This document shows positions 25,522 to 39,304 of a stretch of 64,000 bases of DNA, piece by piece. Every line of letters begins with the position of its first letter. The first letter of the stretch is position 1. The stretch is from Diprion similis. Lineage: Eukaryota > Arthropoda > Insecta > Hymenoptera > Diprionidae. A program made the position numbers and the translations under genes. The stretch spans positions 4,926,001 through 4,990,000 of the forward strand of contig NC_060117.1 in NCBI RefSeq assembly GCF_021155765.1, written 5' to 3'. Under the pieces are notes generated by a model that worked only from the letters and a program-made list of their open reading frames with translations, was not told where the DNA came from and did no database searches.

Positions 25522-28500
25522 TCACGCAGTTGACGAATCGTCGGTGGTGCTGATGTCTGTATTCATCGTTGAAAGCACAACTGTTCTTATACTGTGCGCA
25601 GGTCGTTTAGGTTTCGGTGGCGGAGTTGGCGGTGTCGATTGATTAACAATTGGTTCCGGTGGCGCTGGAGGTTTGCTTCTAATTCTCTGACTACTTTGCC
25701 GATTGAAATTGCTTATAATTTCGGATTTGTTATTGCGTATAAGCGTGTCGTCGGGTAAATTGCAATAATCAGCCTCCCGTGTTTTAATCGGTAACGGTGG
25801 CGGAGGATCGTCCTCAGAAGCCGTACTGTCCGTCGTTCCCACACTGTCTCTGTTGCCTTTGCCCAATCCGCTAGGATCCAATCCGTTGCCGGTGTTTCTG
25901 AGATACTGATGGGATTGGCCAGACCAACGGTTACTCATTCTCCGTTCCTTTTCCACCTCAGATCTCAGCGGTCGTTTCGGTGTCAGCTGTAATAGGTGCA
26001 GATCCAATATTAGTCTAATGGCGACTGAAAATTAAACACCACAATGATTCATCAACTTGCCGAGTCTTAAGAATGCATGGAATACCTTCTAATAATAGCA
26101 AGTTTTTATGAACCACTAAGAATAATTTTATTTCAAATAATATCTGCAGACTTCTCCAGGATTACTATTGCAAAACAGTTTACCATTTGCGGTAGAGTTT
26201 GTGAATTTAATATCGACGGCGAATCTTTCGGTTCTGTCAGATTATCCATTTGGAGGTCGTTTGTTAAATAAAGTTCTTGTTAAATTTGTTCAAGTTATGG
26301 AATCCAAATAATTTTCTGATAAATCTTCTTCATGTATATTCCTCAATTACATTCAATTTTACAAACCTTACTACTCAAAGCCCGGCTGATATACTTTATA
26401 ATTATCGTTTTATTAACTTCATTCCATACGTAAAGAATAGTTGAAACTCACCTCTTGCCTAAGCTCGAAAACAGTTGTTATAGTTGATTGAGAATTGGAA
26501 GAAGGCAGTGTGGTTGGAACTGTTTGAGCTAGATCAGGCATCGTATACCATTGACTGGTTGGTTGTTCAGCTTTATGCGAGACGGCCGAATCACTCTTGC
26601 GGGAACTTCTTCGTTTCGTATCTTTCTTCTTGCTTATTCCAGAATTTGAATTAGCCAATGCTTTCAACGATGCCGTGGATAAGATGTTGGAACGAATTGA
26701 GGTATTTCTGTGAATTTTCAAGTATAAGGTTTAAACAATATTCAGTAGTGCATCCATTAAATTTCGACCATCAGCATTTACTATGTTCCATGCATTCCGG
26801 TCTGCAAAACTAAAAGTCTTGGTACGATTCTTTTCAAGTCATACAAGGCAGGCTGAATTTAGTACGCTAGAATACGTGATGATCTTAGCGAAAGCAGAAA
26901 CTATAAAAATACAACCAATGCAGATCTTTATCAGATTTTCATAAGGCTCTATTGTTTGAATCAATATTTAATTTAGAACGACCGTTTCATTTAATCAAGT
27001 GTTTTACAATTAAACCACCTAGTGGCTGCCAAGCGTAAGTCTCAAGTTCTGTAATCAGAGATTCGTTGCGGAATATAAGAGAGAAAAGAAGTTTTACCCA
27101 GTATTTGCTTTCAAATTGTTAATCAAAATACCAATACAGATTTAAGCGTGAATTAACTGCATGCAATATGTTATTATTTACCATAAAGCGTCTTAGTCGA
27201 GGCACTGAGCTCTGTTTTAGGAAAAGAGGTAAAAATAATCTTTTATATGCGTTTAAACGTAATGGAATAATGGTAACTGATTGCCAATAATGCAAAATCC
27301 CAAATACGTAGAGTGGACAAAAGGAAAAAGAAAGAAAAGGAAAAGGTATTATAAATTAAATATGTGATAATATGAAAGTAGATGTCACAGAAATTTAGCT
27401 CAATTTGTTGAAATTTCTTTTAAATTCTAACATAATCTTCAGTCCGATAATTTACTTGCGCAGGGTGGCAAATAATTTTATTGTCTCGAGGCATTCACGC
27501 TTGTATATATACATATATAACAACACATATTCATTTTTCAACTGAGCAAGTATTATGTAACAATAATTGAGCCGCCGAAATTTCTCTTATGATATATAAA
27601 TACCAGCTTTTTGCACTAGTAGATAATGCAATAGTTGCAACTGTTTAGATTTAGAAGTAGAAGAAAAAAAGAACAGTCATGCTCGAAACCTCCTCGCCCA
27701 AAAATATTGAATTGAAAAAAAATTTTCCCCCCCGTTTGATTGCAGAATGCAGAAAGCATTGTTAATTAATGTTATATTATTGTTGTAGGACAGACAAAAA
27801 CAAAAAATATACATAAAAATATTCAGCTAGGTACGGAGGAAGGAAAGGAGAACGTTGTGTGTGATTTTATCTGGACCTCCAGCAACATTCCTGCAACCAG
27901 ATTTCACCCAATTGATTTTACTTTGTAGTAATCAACTTTGAAGTGGTTAATTTCAAGCCGTAAAGCATTAATTATTGTAAACATATAATGATATTTAACA
28001 ATATATTCAGCATTTCAGATGTCAGGAAAAAATTGACGAGAGTTAATTCGAGGATAACTTCAAACTATTGCTTTGCCTGTTCGAAATATTCAAACGAAAC
28101 CAATTTTGCGATGCTTGTTGATGTTTGCGAATAGGTTGATGGGTAGAAATTATATTTCTTGATTAATTCTCTAAAAAGTTTTTCCTGACAGTGAAATTGG
28201 CATATTTTATACTGTTAAGAGATTTTACCTTGTTAGACTGACGTTCGTGGTACCAGAGTTTGGTGAACTGTTGTTAAAATGGAACGATTTGATTGACTTG
28301 AGTGTTGGAACTTGTGATTTCGTAAGTGAACATACTCTGGAGCGAGTTCCACCACTAAATTACAAAAGGATTTTCATGACAAGGGTATAAATATCTATCA
28401 TCTAATAGTCGAATTACAAATCTCATTCAGGTAAACGTTCACAGTACATTCTCAATAAGTATCAGACTCAATCAGACTGCCAAATACTACTAAAAGAAAA

Positions 28501-31500
28501 AAAAAAAGGATATCGATAAATATTCGTTAATTTTTTGTCTCTTAAAATTTTCCTCTTATAGACCTGAGGTTGGAAAAATTTATTGAGAATGTACTGTATC
28601 ACTAAACGACAATGTATTTGAATGGTTTTCAAACGTTTTCTGTAACTCTATCATCGCAAGCAAAAACATTCTTATCCAGTAGTAATAAAACTATCCTCGG
28701 TGTGTGAAGGATCAGATGAAAAATACCGTGATAAAAAGTTAAATGATAATACTTGGAGTAGTGAGATTAGTGGACAACCCATAAACCATTGGTCAGTGAT
28801 AACATTGAGGTCCAGAGTAAACAAACAATTTGCTAAGCTAGTGAATGGATTTGAAAAAATATGCTTCGAAACTCACTCGTTGCTGACAACACTTGCTTCC
28901 GATAGTCGATGATTTTCTCCTTTCAAAGTTTGATGTCTTCTCATTGTTACTGACTGAGTCATGGTTTCAATTTGGAGATCACAGGTCTGAATAAAGAAGC
29001 GGATTGAATTGTTATTATGAAAAATTGTCAAGAAAAAGTAATTGCAGTAAATTAAAAGAAAAATTCTTCAATTAACACGAAGATCTGATAACTGGCAAGT
29101 GGCGTTTCTTACATCGTTCATAAATCAATAATTATTGAACAGAATTAATAGAAGAATATTACGAATGCCAGATAATCTACTCTACCACTCTTAGCCATGA
29201 ATCCAACTTACTCTCTTTCCATATTTTCCCTCAACGTGTGCGCGCATAGCTGAAAAGCACTGGTCTAATTTCTGGTGGAAAGGTCCCAGTTCTGTCGGTG
29301 CTCTGGCCTTATGCAAATCCAGACCTATGCCAAGTAGGGGGATTTGCTCAGCTATAAGACTCTCGAGTTTCAATAGTTCCGAACTGTGATCAGCATGAGA
29401 ATCCCTGTACTCTGGATTTAGAAAAGCCTTCTCGTAGTTGTCAACACCTCCCATCACCGCTGGATCTAGCACTCCGTTCAGTTTCATACTCAGGGGATTT
29501 AGAGTCAGTGTACTGTCGGCTCTGTAAATGTCGTTAAGGATATTCTGAAGTATCGACTATTAAATTGTGTCTGACGGGGTCCGACAAACAGGACTAACGA
29601 CAAATAGTCCCCAAATTTGCCATCAAACAAGTTCAAATAGCATACCTATATTGAATAATGAGGTCCCTTAGATCCTTGTTTGTCGTTTCCATTGTTTCAA
29701 TAGCGTTCTGCAACGGACTGACAAAATATGTTTTACTCGAAGTTACTGGAAACCATCGTAATATTCCTGGGAGAGGATAGCTTGTTACTAGGACTGTCCT
29801 CTCGAGCCACAAAGAGGCAAACTCGTTGGCGTTATTCGCGCTATCCTTATCTTTGGAATCTTTTTCTGACGGTGTTGACGAGGACGATATTGTAGAATTT
29901 CTTCTCGGAGCTGGTCTTGAGAATCGAAACCGCTGAACATTGTTTACTCGATGATGCCTAATGATCATAATGAATTATTTATACAATCGTGACGCGTGCA
30001 TGGATAGCAATGAAAATTAGAGTCCTAGCTAAAGTTGAATAAATATTTCTGCTAGTTCGTGTTATCCAATATTTGTAAGGGTAAGTTAGTATTCGATGTA
30101 CCTGAGAACCGCTTCAGCCGTTACTGGTTTGCCACTTAAACGATGCTTTTTTTCACTCATTAGAGGGTCAACTTTGTTTATCTGAACATATTGACTAGTT
30201 GATTCGAGTATGTCGTCGCCGGGTGGTGACAATTTGTTCATTTGCTCGGCATTGGGCAGTTGATTCAAAATTCTACTACAAAAATCGCTGAGCCTTTCGT
30301 ACTCCTTACCGCGGTAGACAAATACCTTGAAATAAAAGGTAATTGTGTAATAATGAAGCGAGATTCTTGTAGATTGAAGATTTAAATTTTAGAATTAAGT
30401 CAGTTGGTAGAATAGGCAAGAATGATTCAATTATCACCTTGTTTTGTAAAAATGGAGGATGACCGCGTCCATAATAAGCTACTCTGAAGTATTCCGGCTC
30501 CGGTCTAAGCTGTTTTACAATGGAATCGTAAAAGCTTGCCATTCTCTTCAATAAGACCGACATTTGCAAATAATCAAACGTTTCTTCCTCGTATTGTTTT
30601 GCCAATTCTTTGCAGACGTCAAGAGCGCACTCCCACATTTTACCTTTGTCGAAATAGTCAATAATATCGTAATAGAGAGCTTCTTTCAATTCTCGATGCG
30701 TCTGGCGACTGTCGTACCTGGAATATTCGAAACACTAATGAATAACTGTGATGAAATCAAGAACTTGTTGGTAGTCAAAGTGATTTATTACCTCTGAGAA
30801 CGTAACAAAGGCGGCAAAGGTTGGTCACTCCAATCGAGTAACTGACTGTGCAGTTTCAGGGAATACGCAGCTTCTGTATAGTTGTCGCACTCCAAATGTA
30901 ATTCACAAAGTTTATTCACGTATCTGGTAATAATTTACAAAACAGAAACTATCCTTTAGACATTTGAATAAAGTTTAATCATATTTTTAGTAGCTTCTCA
31001 ATGGAAATTGTCAACTAATCTTTACTGTTAAGAGGAGTTTTACTAATCTCTTAGCATTTGTGAGCTAAAAATTACTGAGCCCAAATTTTACATGAAAGCT
31101 GAATGTGGTTCACCCAAATTGCGTACTATTACAGTGCCATGAAATAAAATCATTCAAGTTTCGACACCTTTTCTCGTTTATACGTAAGCATCAGGATTAG
31201 AACAAAATAGACGAAATAGACTACATGTCGTATTATTGTACACAATGCATATTACATTTCTACATAGAAATAGGAGCAAATTTAAGTGAATAAGTTGAAG
31301 GGAATAGATGTTTTTTCTTTTTTTGCTCACCGTTCTACCGTATCAATTCCAACTTCGAATGACTTAGGATTCGAGAAGAATTTATTTGAGAGATTCGATA
31401 TATTAAAAAGTTTGTGGAATCTGGATAACGAAATTGACTTACCTAATGTACATTTCCTTTCGATTGATCTCAGAGTAAAAGTCTAAAAGATTGACTGTAC

Positions 31501-34500
31501 AAAGCATGCGATGTTCCTGAGATTCCGCATGAATGATATCTCTGTATTGCAACAGTCTTTCCATCAATCGACCGACAATATCAACAAATCGCAAACCCAT
31601 GTCACGCATTGTTGAGTGATCCTTGCAGAGAGCGGTCATCCTTTGTACCCAAAGGACACGGAACTGTTCATCACCTCTACCACCTTCTACCTATATAATA
31701 TTCCGCTAGTATTAGGTATCAGTAAATTCATGTCGTAAACAGAAAACAAAAACAACCAATTGTTCCGTATACCAAATGGGGGCTTTAAGTTTTGGTCTGA
31801 AAATATCACATTACCCACCAAAATATCTAATTTTGCTATCATCTCGTCCTCGTACTGCGAGAAATTTCCTTTTATATGCGCAGGATCACGTTTAGTGTCT
31901 CCGTAACCTTCGCTTATTCGGGAACTGTAAAATTCGCACTGCATCATGTCGAAAAATATTGGAATAGTAGCTATTCGTAATTCCGTTTCGGGAATCAACG
32001 TCATCTCTAATATTGCTCCAACCATCGAAGGAATAAATAGGATTTTGTGTTGACCCAGGTTGAACCACATCGAGCGAATTTCAAACGCTGTTTCCCTGTG
32101 TCAGAAAAAAAAAAATATACATTTTTCGCCAGGTTTAAACAACTATAATTCAAATGTCTCAAATCTGTTATCACATACAGTAATCATATGGAATTGTCAT
32201 CAGATTTGCTGAGCTAATCAATACATACCTGCGCATGTCTTTGTACCGTGCGACTATTCGATTGCGTTTCGTTGGACTGAATCTGTCCAGTTGAAGTGAC
32301 GGTTGCGTAAGAAATGCAATCGCACAGTGAAAGAAATTGGACCAAGCTTGTTGCTCAAAGTTCTTGAAGAAATAATCTCTTATTGTTCTTGAAAAAAATC
32401 GCAATGATTTGAGAATGATACTATTCTGAAGCATAATCATTTCAGACCAGTCGTTAGGAAATACACTTTTCGATACAAGATCTTTGAACACCAGTAAAAT
32501 CTCCATGAGAAAATCCAGAAGATCGATCGGAGTCCCAAATTGATTAATGTAAATGTCGTAGTGATGTTCGGTCATTTGTCTGTGAACAAGAATAAAATGA
32601 TACATTTGTCATAATACTTGTTGCATCTTCAACGAAGACTTACGAAAATATAATGAAGCGTCAATTTAAATATGTAAAATACGTGAAATTGAATCGGAGC
32701 ATTTCCCATTTCAGATGCTAATTAGACGAATCTAGCTAGAAGCAGATCTACCTGAAAATGGCCAGCATCACGGATACCAAATTTCCCACAAGAGGATTTT
32801 CTCTGTCCATTGAAATGACCGTTTGAATGACAGTTCTCAACGCCGTCAACATTATTTCTTTCACATCGGAGACTGTCGAGCCTACGTCGCTTCTAAATGT
32901 CAACTCGAGAATGTCAGATAAGATCTTAACGCACAATTCCACCTGAAATTACCGAAATCTGTACCTCACATGCATCTGTTTACTCGGATCATGGCGAAAA
33001 GAGTTTTCATTGTACTTAGAAGGTGGATGCTGAAGTAACTCAAAGTAAAACAGTGAGTTGAATTTCTGTAGAAAACCAACGTTATTTTGGATATTACAAA
33101 ATTCAAGCCCATTCATTCATCTCTCGCAAATTTCGATGTGCGTAAAAAGAAATGTGATGTTATTATTCCGCTCATATTGCATCGGTGAATAATAGTGATT
33201 TTTTCTTTGTTTCCAAGCTGAGCCACTCATGTACTTCATAAATTACCTCTTCCGAGTAGCCACGATGCTGGTTGAGTCGGTGTCGGTTCTCGCCGAGCAG
33301 CCTGGCTACCTTCGCCACGCTCTTTCCAGGCGTGCCTGACAGTCCCTTTACACGCCAATAACCAAACCCAAACCGAACACAGAAAATAAAACAACCCTGT
33401 GTTAGTCGATACTCGACAGTGGATAATACCAGTAATAATAAATAAATTAGTCGCCTTTCCAATAATAATTTTTCACTCTGAAGGATTTAATTGCAGATAT
33501 ATTTATCTGATTGCGAATAGAATCATGCCATAGGAATGGTTCGAACGGTGTATCAAGAACGACGACATACTTGAGGAATCAAGAAAGTGCCACAAATCAT
33601 GCTGCTTACTCTGATAGAAATTATTCATACAAGACCTCCACCTTGGGCACATGCTGGTATGGTAGTGATTTCCCAACTGTTAACCAACAAGATAGTAACA
33701 ACAGAGGTGAATAATGATGAATGTTAATCGGTATTAAGACAGATATCATAGATATGTGGTACAAGAGAATAGACGAGCATGGCAGTAGAAGATATCATAG
33801 ACAGCTGCGTGGCGAAAGGGTGTCAGGCTGCAGGGCAAGCACATTAAATGATTACGATATAATGATTACAAAATGCATGTAACGAATTAAATAAGCTATA
33901 TGCAAACGAAGAATTTGTGACAAGGGCACATGGAATTCCAATTTCTATACGTGGAGCGATCTAGCTCAACTCTGCAAATGAAGCTTTTTGAGTTGAGCTA
34001 GAATGCCGAATGCTTATCCATGACATAATTTGTATCAATTTCAGTTGCATCTTGTGTATCCGATGTGATCGTACCATGGCAGAGATGGTCCGTTATATTA
34101 TTGTTAATGATAGATATTTTTTGCAATTCATTAATAATTTTTTGCTCGAATCATATGTTTTCATGACAGTGCTAATAGACGAGTGGTTCAATACGATAAA
34201 GGTCAAATTCGCAATAGCTTACCTCTTCTTTCGCTTCTAAGAGACTTCTCACCAATATCGTAATAGTCGGTAGGAGTATCGCCCTGCATTCGGGACTTAA
34301 AAATAGCGGGCTGTGAACTATGTCGTTTACTGTCATCATTTTTTGTTTTGTCAGTCTACCGGGCGGCAGCGTGACTAACAGATCGGTCAATATAAGGCTG
34401 AGCTGCTTTTTATCGTAAACTTGGAGAATGTGTGGTATTGTGGTCGGTAAATATTTTAGACAAGCACCCTGGACCAAGAGTGTTCCATCAGTTTCGTGAC

Positions 34501-37500
34501 TCATCAAATCGATTATGGATTTTAATAGTTCCGTCAATGACTGAGAAAATTCTTCTTCGTCTTGATTCAACCTTGGAGATAAAACATAAGAAAAATATTC
34601 GTATGAAAACTTCTTGCATTCTTCAAAAAGTAACCAGATTATAACAACATTTCAAATCTCGAGTGCTAATCTTTTGCACCGTTTGATAATGAAGATAAAA
34701 ACTCATTCGTGTATTGTCAAACTACATTTACGTAGTATTGGAAGGTAGTTGATCGTGAGCAACACTGTCAATCAGTGTGAACGAAAACTAAATATCAATC
34801 AAAATACAAAATACAATGAATTCTTATTAGAGACTTGCTCTTAATGCTTTACAGGAAATTGGAATTCTTTACAGACTTCTGAATTAGTTAAATACTCACT
34901 CAGCGAATAAAAGTCGTGATTTAACAACAAATCTCATACAGTATTGCAAGCTTTTCATAGTTTTAAGCAATAAATCCCGTTCTTGACCGTCGTTATTAGT
35001 TGCACTGTCTATGCGCTTGCGCAATACCGTGATTAACTTTTTATAAGCTAAAGTTGCCGAGAAATTTTCAGAGATATACAAGTCGAGGACAGGTTGAAAG
35101 TGCTGGTACTTTCTGTCCGAAACCAGTCCAATGATGTACAACAAGCATCCAAAAACCATGTCATCGTACTCGTCACTGTCCGAATTTCTCATCAAAATGT
35201 TAAACAGCGCATCTAAAACATCCTGCAAGTAGAAAAATGTTGTTAAAACGAACACGTGTCATTCTATAAGGTAGTACCATAATAACATGAATAGGAAAAA
35301 AAAGTTACACAAGTCTATTACAAAATTGAACCGATCACAGGATTATATTTCAAGTGTTCTACGAGACTATCGTTGGTATTATTGAAATGGGGATGACATT
35401 ATTCGCGTACAAATTTGTTAAGCTAAAAGGAATTATGATTTTTTATGAAATCATTTCTACAAGATCAAATTGAAAAGAAAAAATAACGCTGAGGTAATTA
35501 GACCTGTAATGAATACAACAATTTTCTAAAGTGTAAAATGTATTTAAATTTCTAACATGAGATGACACATGAGTCATCAAGTGTATCATGTGCCAAGTAT
35601 GTGTGCAAGTTTCAAAGATCAATCCATTTACTTGATGACGTAAATAGGCAAAATTGATTCATTCATGAATTTATTATTGATCAACAGTTTACCGAGAGGG
35701 AAAACGTAACTCAAGAATGAGGTCATTCCACTGAGAAATATTTGAGTGCACATGCACCTAAATACTCAAATACTCTGATACAAGAAAAACCTATAAATAT
35801 TTTTCCTCTTCATCTTTGAATACGCAATTCTTATTGGCCATGCAAATATCATTCAATCACTGAGATAACGAATGTACTTTCATTAAAATTACGTTGTTTG
35901 ACGAAATGTTAAAGAAACGGAGCAGTGATCCATTTTGAAGTATTTTTTCACATACTCGTGTAATTTTATGTGGCAAAATAATAACCCGAAGACAAATTTG
36001 GTAAAAAAAAAAAGAAGAAACTGAAATTCTCAAGGGGTAGCAGATTTATCAAAATATTAGAAAATGCTACCTGTAAGAACTTGACAACTTCTTCGCCATC
36101 AACTTTCATCAAAGCAGTGAGAGACTCCATCAAGTCCGTCTGCCGCGATGCCCACCTTAGTAATCCAAGTAGATCAACATTTTGGGTTAATTTAGTGGAA
36201 CAAACATTCGTTGAGATTGAGAAGTTATCCTTTGAACTAAGGCTGAACGGTCCCTGCGTCGGCTTCTTATCAGCATTCAATTCTTCCTGGTGATTATATG
36301 TACATGAGAATTCATTTTTCACCGTCACTCATCGATAGAGGTAATTTTCATCGCGTTTATAATCGTATAGTTCTTACCAATTCTCCCTGCGTCGATGGTA
36401 ATTTTAAATAAGTCGCATCCGTTTCGTCATACTTTTTGTGGTCCAATTTATAGACTAGTAGTTCGTGCTTAATGTCTTGTAGAGTAGTCCCGTTGCGTTG
36501 CATCAGTTTTACGTAACTCAGAGCGAACGGCTTTTCTGACTTGTCTTTTGCTTCGTTGGAACTACGATGTTTGAAGGTAAACTTCAAGTGAGCGTGTCTG
36601 AATTCGTCTATGGGTACAGCGATTTTAAACGTTTCAAACCACTTTGGCTTGTCTTCGTGATAGTAGATTACGCTGCGATACTCGTCAATGGGTGGGGCCC
36701 CTCCGCCCAAAGTCATCACACCAGGTATGGCCCCACCTCGTTCGTTACAGACTTTTATCTAAAGAAATAGGAAGTTCTAAGTAACCCGCCAAAATTTTTT
36801 GTAACTGTTAATCCGAACTTTTACTTTTTATAAAAAACTTTTCCAAACTAACCGTTACTTCTACATTTTTGTCGGTAGATTTAGATCCTTTACTGAATTC
36901 GCCGGAATTCAAAGTAAGATATAAATCATTCCTGACGTCGCCTGGCAATATAACTTCTGGAAATCCCATTTTGCGAGCAATTGCCACATTGCCAAGGACC
37001 AAGTGTGGATTTTCTTCACGCACCTGTAATAATTGGTCAATGGTATGATATTACGGTATATCGATACTAGATTCTAAAGACTTTACAAGTGGGTTCTACA
37101 TTGATTTTGATATTTCAATTTTTCTGTGGATGCAAAAATCACAAAACCATCTCTCAATGCCTGAAAATTTCTTCTCTCAACATTCACAGATCTACGTACC
37201 TGCTTAGTGTCACCTCTCAGAAGTTTTATGCTAACCCACAAGCCCTGACCGCCCACAGCATTTGAGCTATTGCCGTTGCCCTTCTGACTGTTTGTGTCTT
37301 TCTGCCCAAGGATTTTTCGCAATGTACCATCTAGACTCTCTTTCTCACAGCATCTGAAACCAAACAAGAAGAAGCCAACAAAAATTTCTTATCTTTGGGA
37401 AACAGGATACAATCGACAGAATTCTGTTTGTGTGGATTGGTTGTCTGTATTATTAAATAAGATATGTGAGAAGCGGAGGATTAACATTAACTTACTGCAA

Positions 37501-39304
37501 GAAGGGTATGAAGTGATGCATTTCTACGTCGCCTTCGAGCTTTCCAGTAATAAATAAAGTAACATCCATTGCAGCGACACCAAAAGGCCGTCTCATGTTT
37601 TCGGAGCTCCTTTGCTTCTGATTTTGCTGTAATATACTGGATCTTCGATGATCTATTTCCTTGGCATACATACTTCCCACACGAACGGCATAGCAAACGA
37701 GGTAAACCTTTTCTCTTGACAAATCACGAGATCCTAGATCGGTGAAAAGTACTCTTAGATTATGCAATTGGTCGATATCTCGTGCTAATCCTTCACGGCT
37801 CCAACAAACCACGTAATTTTCTGTTATCGCTTTCATCTCCTTGCCATCGTACAAAGTCAAAAGTAACTCTACATCCTCTGCCATTTTGCAGACAAAATTT
37901 CTAACGCTGACAAAAAATATGTGCGAGTATACAGGCAAATGAGACTTTAGTGGTTTCTTCTTCAGACTTGTTGTCGCCTTTCTTATTCTTTCAGTGGCCG
38001 TTTCATGGTGGTAATAAAGTTGGATAGTGCTAGTCTGTTCTGGGTTCAAAACGTTTCCATGCTCGTCACGAACGACCATATCTAGGCCCAGCAGCTGGTT
38101 CCCTGTGTCTATTTTTGCAGTCGCCAGCCTCTTCATGTCTTTTAACTCGTCTACAGTTAGAGTAGCGCTCAGGATTTTACTTCTATATCCAATCAATTCA
38201 AGAATCTGCTCTTGTATTGTACGGAAATGCGGTGAATGTATCTGCAAATACATATAAAAGAATTATCGCAAAGTATTGAAAGAAATTTCACATTACTATA
38301 CGGCGGTTCAATACTAACGACGTATAGATGTTTCCAGTGATGTCCCCACTCACGAAGTACGCTAGTAATTTCATGCGTAAGAGCTTCTGTGCTGCTAGAT
38401 ATTTTTGATGTGTGCACATAGGTCTTTGGGAAGATTCCGCTATTTCCTTTGTATTTACTACAGCCGTAAAACCATTCGTCACACTCTTCTAACAGTTGAA
38501 CCACTTCCCCAACCGTCAGCCGCAACCGATACGGTCCATCTTGGTCAAAGTTATGGATAGCTAGAAGTATACAGTAATTATGATACCATCATGTTCCATG
38601 TATTGATATTTAGATCAAGGAATTTAGAAATGTTTTAGCAAAGAATTTTTTGTGCCCTGTGACAATTTAAAATAAGAATTTATCTTTTTTGGGATCCGAT
38701 GAAAAGGATAAATAAAATTTATTGTTAGTGTAATTGGTGAAGGTTAGTAAGTAGGTATTCAATTACAATTCTGCTTGTGCATATGTGGAGTAAATGTATG
38801 TACTTAAGTGTAGGTTATTATTAGTCATAATATTTCTTTTATATATCCATGGAATAAATGCGAATACAGGCATAAACGCGAGGAATATCAATACGAATTA
38901 GTCTAATCCCTGCTGCTTTCTCCCTCGCCCATTTCGCGCCGTTGTATGAATGATAAAAGCTTAAGTGGGAATCTGATTGTAGTAAAGTTTCATAATCAGA
39001 TGACAGACGAAATATAGTTCCACGTCCATAGGACAGGCGATAAAATTTTAATAAATTTCTACGAGTTTGTCAAGATTAGTAATTAACAACTCGATTCATG
39101 AGCGAGGCTGCATAATGGAATAAAAATTCATTCATTCATTCATTCAATCTTAGTGGGCACCTCCCAGGATGTGGAAGCTTTTCTATCCAAGTACAGGCTA
39201 AACAGTCATTTTCTACATACATGTATGTTGAATTAACGTGAACAAGAATTAAAACAAATACCAATTCCCTGCTGATCCTTGACTTTCCTCCATATTGACG
39301 TCAT
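25522..39304 (-). CDS. mbc: DOCK1/2/5-type Rac GEF (myoblast city)
   Basis: I reconstruct 22 coding exons on the minus strand, complement of: 39262-39304, 38319-38560, 37496-38241, 37200-37353, 36853-37023, 36378-36758, 36071-36286, 34900-35222, 34223-34571, 32752-32942, 32229-32579, 31815-32095, 31443-31686, 30792-30923, 30438-30717, 30102-30325, 29646-29957, 29212-29521, 28877-28986, 28229-28354, 26452-26707, 25522-25986. They sum to 5907 nt (1968 residues), all GT-AG and in phase. The order is an SH3 domain (about 13-72; ELMO-binding in the family), the DHR-1 lipid-binding domain (about 415-580; [19 protein letters not shown]), a helical scaffold, then the DHR-2 Rac-exchange domain (about 1210-1650) with [16 protein letters not shown] carrying the nucleotide-sensor valine near 1569. 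The C-terminus has proline motifs [14 protein letters not shown] and [11 protein letters not shown], suited to Crk SH3 binding. DPAVMGG and FRFSRP place it with DOCK1/2/5, not DOCK3/4. Role: Rac activation with ELMO in myoblast fusion, migration and phagocytosis. Confidence 0.95.
28441..28597. mobile_element. Small inverted-repeat (MITE-like) element in mbc intron
   Basis: An 18-bp perfect inverted repeat, ACAGTACATTCTCAATAA at 28441-28458 and its complement at 28580-28597, encloses about 120 bp that includes an A-run. The size and ends look like a short terminal-inverted-repeat element. No clear target-site duplication is seen, so the class is uncertain. Confidence 0.5.
33247..33345 (-). CDS. 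mbc: Candidate in-frame cassette exon of mbc
   Basis: Inside the 1.28-kb intron between the exons at 34223-34571 and 32752-32942, both of which meet the intron in phase 0, lies a 99-nt open segment. It is bounded by AG (minus strand GTAAAG) and GT (GTAATT). It encodes 33 residues beginning [20 protein letters not shown] and ending NQHRGYSEE. It is clearly more GC-rich than the surrounding intron, with mostly G/C third positions, as expected of coding sequence. Including it would lengthen mbc to 2001 residues, in the helical scaffold between DHR-1 and DHR-2. It may be alternative or constitutive. The vertebrate DOCK1 alignment runs straight across this junction without an equivalent, so an alternative exon is my preferred reading. 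Confidence 0.5.
39129..39147. repeat. (CATT)n microsatellite
   Basis: About four to five CATT tetranucleotides in the first coding intron of mbc. Confidence 0.6.

Noticed and set aside
26160-26275. Minus-strand open segment ending in LNSQTLPQM before a GTAAAC donor, as an alternative mbc exon
   Set aside because: The exons around it are both phase 0, and no AG acceptor puts this segment in that phase without a stop. The 26452 to 25986 junction already joins cleanly.
25522-39304. Assignment of the DOCK gene to the DOCK3/4 (sponge) group
   Set aside because: The SH3 looked compatible at first, but FRFSRP, the LDPAVMGG loop, [11 protein letters not shown] and the DHR-1 sequence fit DOCK1/2/5 (mbc) better throughout.
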